From: an uncultured Mucilaginibacter sp.
GTDB lineage: Bacteria > Bacteroidota > Bacteroidia > Sphingobacteriales > Sphingobacteriaceae
Assembly (NCBI GenBank): GCA_903891475.1
Contig: CAITEP010000008.1
Span: 1 to 64,000, forward strand
DNA: 64,000 nucleotides
Reading direction: 5' to 3'
In this document: piece after piece, positions 62,698-64,000 of the stretch
How the letters are laid out: every line of letters starts with the position of its first letter
Numbering within the stretch: the first letter of the stretch is position 1
Position numbers and translations under genes: made by a program
The notes under the pieces: generated by a model
What the model was told of the DNA's origin: nothing
Databases searched by the model: none
The model's input: only the letters and a program-made list of their open reading frames with translations

Positions 62698-64000
62698 AGT
62701 TCTATTTAACACTACTCCTCATTTCAGGAATGAGCCTTACCTTAAGCGCGCAGCAAAAAGCTACGGTGATGGAGGTTCCGGGCGTCGACCAATTTAGTAA
62801 AATCGATATTCAAGGTGCTTCGGTTATCCCAAGTGGCAGGTTAATTACACCTGCCGGTCAGTTTGCGCGTATTACCAGTAAACCATTTGGTTTGGCAATT
62901 TCGCCTGATGGTAAAAAAGCGGTTAGTCTGCACAATGGGGTAATATCAATCATTGATTTAACCAGCATGGACGCAACCCGGGTACCATCCTACGACCGGA
63001 AAATAGCTTCTCCGCTTAAAAACGGATCTTTCATAGGAGTTGCTTTCGCGCCTGATTCAAAAACCGTTTACTTAAGCGGAGGCGATAATGGCAAATTGAT
63101 TATTTATGATACCGAAACCAAAACTACCATCTCCGAGATTTCATTGAATGGAACCGTTAATGGCGTAGAATATAAAGATAGTTTTACTTCTGATTTAGTA
63201 TTGAACGAATCTAAAAATGAAATTTTGGCGCTAGATAGGGGCAACTTCCGTTTGGTAAGGATCGACCTGACTACCAAAAAAGTAACCGCCTCTATTCCTG
63301 CTGGTCGCCAGCCTTTTGGTTTGGCTTTAAGTCCTGATAAAAAAACGGCTTTTGTGGCCAATGTGGGTTTATATGCTTACCCGCTAATAACAGGTACTAC
63401 CAAGAAAAACCAAGATTCCATCATGATTTCTCGTCACCCTTATGGTAACAATACCAAGGAATCGATAGAAGGTACCGAGGTGGAAGGTCGTAAAATACCT
63501 GGTGTCGGTAGCCCCCTTTCACCGGAGGCCATGAGTGTTTTCACCATCGACCTAACCAACAATACCATCATCAATAAATTTAAAACCGGTTACCAAATCG
63601 GTCAGATGATTGAAGGTGCCGAGGTGGTTGGTGGCGCGAGCCCAAATTCAATAGCGGTTGGTAGTCAGTTCGCTTACGTTACCAATGCTACTAACGATAA
63701 TATCTCAATCATCGATTATAAAAACAACCAATTGGCAGGCGAAATTAAAATTACTGCCGATAAGCGCATTGACCAATACCGTGGTCTGCTACCATTTGGT
63801 GTAACTTTAAGTAAGGATGAAAAAACGCTTTACGTAGCGCTATTGGGTTTAAATTCGGTAGCGGTGATTGATGTTCCAAGTAAAACCACCATTGGTTTGA
63901 TTCCGACAGGATGGGGAACCAGCCGGGTAAAACTATCGCCCGATGAAAAGGACATGTACATTATTTCATGCCGTGGCTTTGGTGCCGGCCCTAATGGTGG
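62698..64000 (+). CDS. YncE-type beta-propeller protein, partial; probable bifunctional YncE/alkaline phosphatase-family protein
   Basis: An open frame without stop runs from the ATG at 62698 to the window end (434 codons). It starts with a signal peptide (MGNKFYLTLLLISGMSLTLSAQ) and then repeats of the YVTN/YncE beta-propeller type: PFGLAISPDGKKAV, GVAFAPDSKTVYLSGG, PFGLALSPDKKTAFVAN, NSIAVGSQFAYVTNATNDNISIIDY, PFGVTLSKDEKTLYVALLGLNSVAVIDV and RVKLSPDEKDMYIISCRG. Proteins with this start and propeller in Bacteroidota usually continue into an alkaline-phosphatase-superfamily phosphoesterase, which would lie beyond the window. If so, it could release the phospho-compound taken up by the adjacent SusCD pair. 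Confidence 0.7.

Overview
The window is AT-rich chromosomal DNA from a member of the Bacteroidota, most likely the Sphingobacteriaceae (Pedobacter/Mucilaginibacter-like). The evidence is two SusC/SusD outer-membrane pairs, promoters of the TTG-N17-TAnnTTTG type, weak ribosome binding sites, many lipoproteins with an S/G-C lipobox, twin-arginine enzymes, a DUF6377-type membrane regulator and a L-rhamnose operon with a fused aldolase-dehydrogenase. No tRNA, rRNA, CRISPR array, integrase or insertion sequence was seen. The left end is intergenic and the right end cuts a gene.

Layout. 1-3.7 kb: rpsA (ribosomal protein S1) and a secreted GH109 enzyme. 3.9-7.0 kb: a small membrane protein, a pepsin-like two-lobed aspartic protease lipoprotein and a BamA-like barrel. 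7.1-13.0 kb: a rhamnose catabolic operon, transcribed leftward as transporter, aldolase-dehydrogenase, isomerase, kinase. 13.3-14.4 kb: an MscS channel.

14.4-38.5 kb: a large glycan-uptake locus. Reading leftward from its DUF6377 regulator: SusC, SusD, a hairpin, two 1,100-residue FG-GAP/UnbV lipoproteins, a vanadium-haloperoxidase/PAP2 lipoprotein, a GH65 enzyme, a second haloperoxidase-like paralogue and a GH130-like lipoprotein. On the other side a LacI regulator and a secreted GH37 trehalase face right and share operator-like repeats. The enzymes point to alpha-glucosides such as trehalose-type sugars, but the haloperoxidases and FG-GAP proteins have no obvious place in that pathway.

38.6-53 kb: housekeeping and envelope genes: queD, ftsK, a LolA-like gene, two tandem small secreted paralogues of unknown family, a thioredoxin-ApbE-DUF4266-DUF3570 operon, an ECF sigma factor with a small membrane protein, an HMA-like protein, thioredoxin, a metallo-beta-lactamase-fold hydrolase, an ArnT-like glycosyltransferase, a serpin lipoprotein and a DinB-like protein.

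53.1-64 kb: a candidate organophosphonate locus. Leftward: an XRE-cupin regulator, a phosphonatase-like HAD hydrolase, a DUF5690 transporter and a TIGR03364-type flavoprotein. Rightward: a SusC with a single-base frameshift, a SusD, and the first 434 codons of a YncE-type beta-propeller that usually precedes a phosphatase domain. Together they suggest outer-membrane import of a phosphonate- or phosphate-bearing compound followed by C-P chemistry in the cytoplasm. This is the most interesting system in the window, together with the haloperoxidase-containing SusCD locus.
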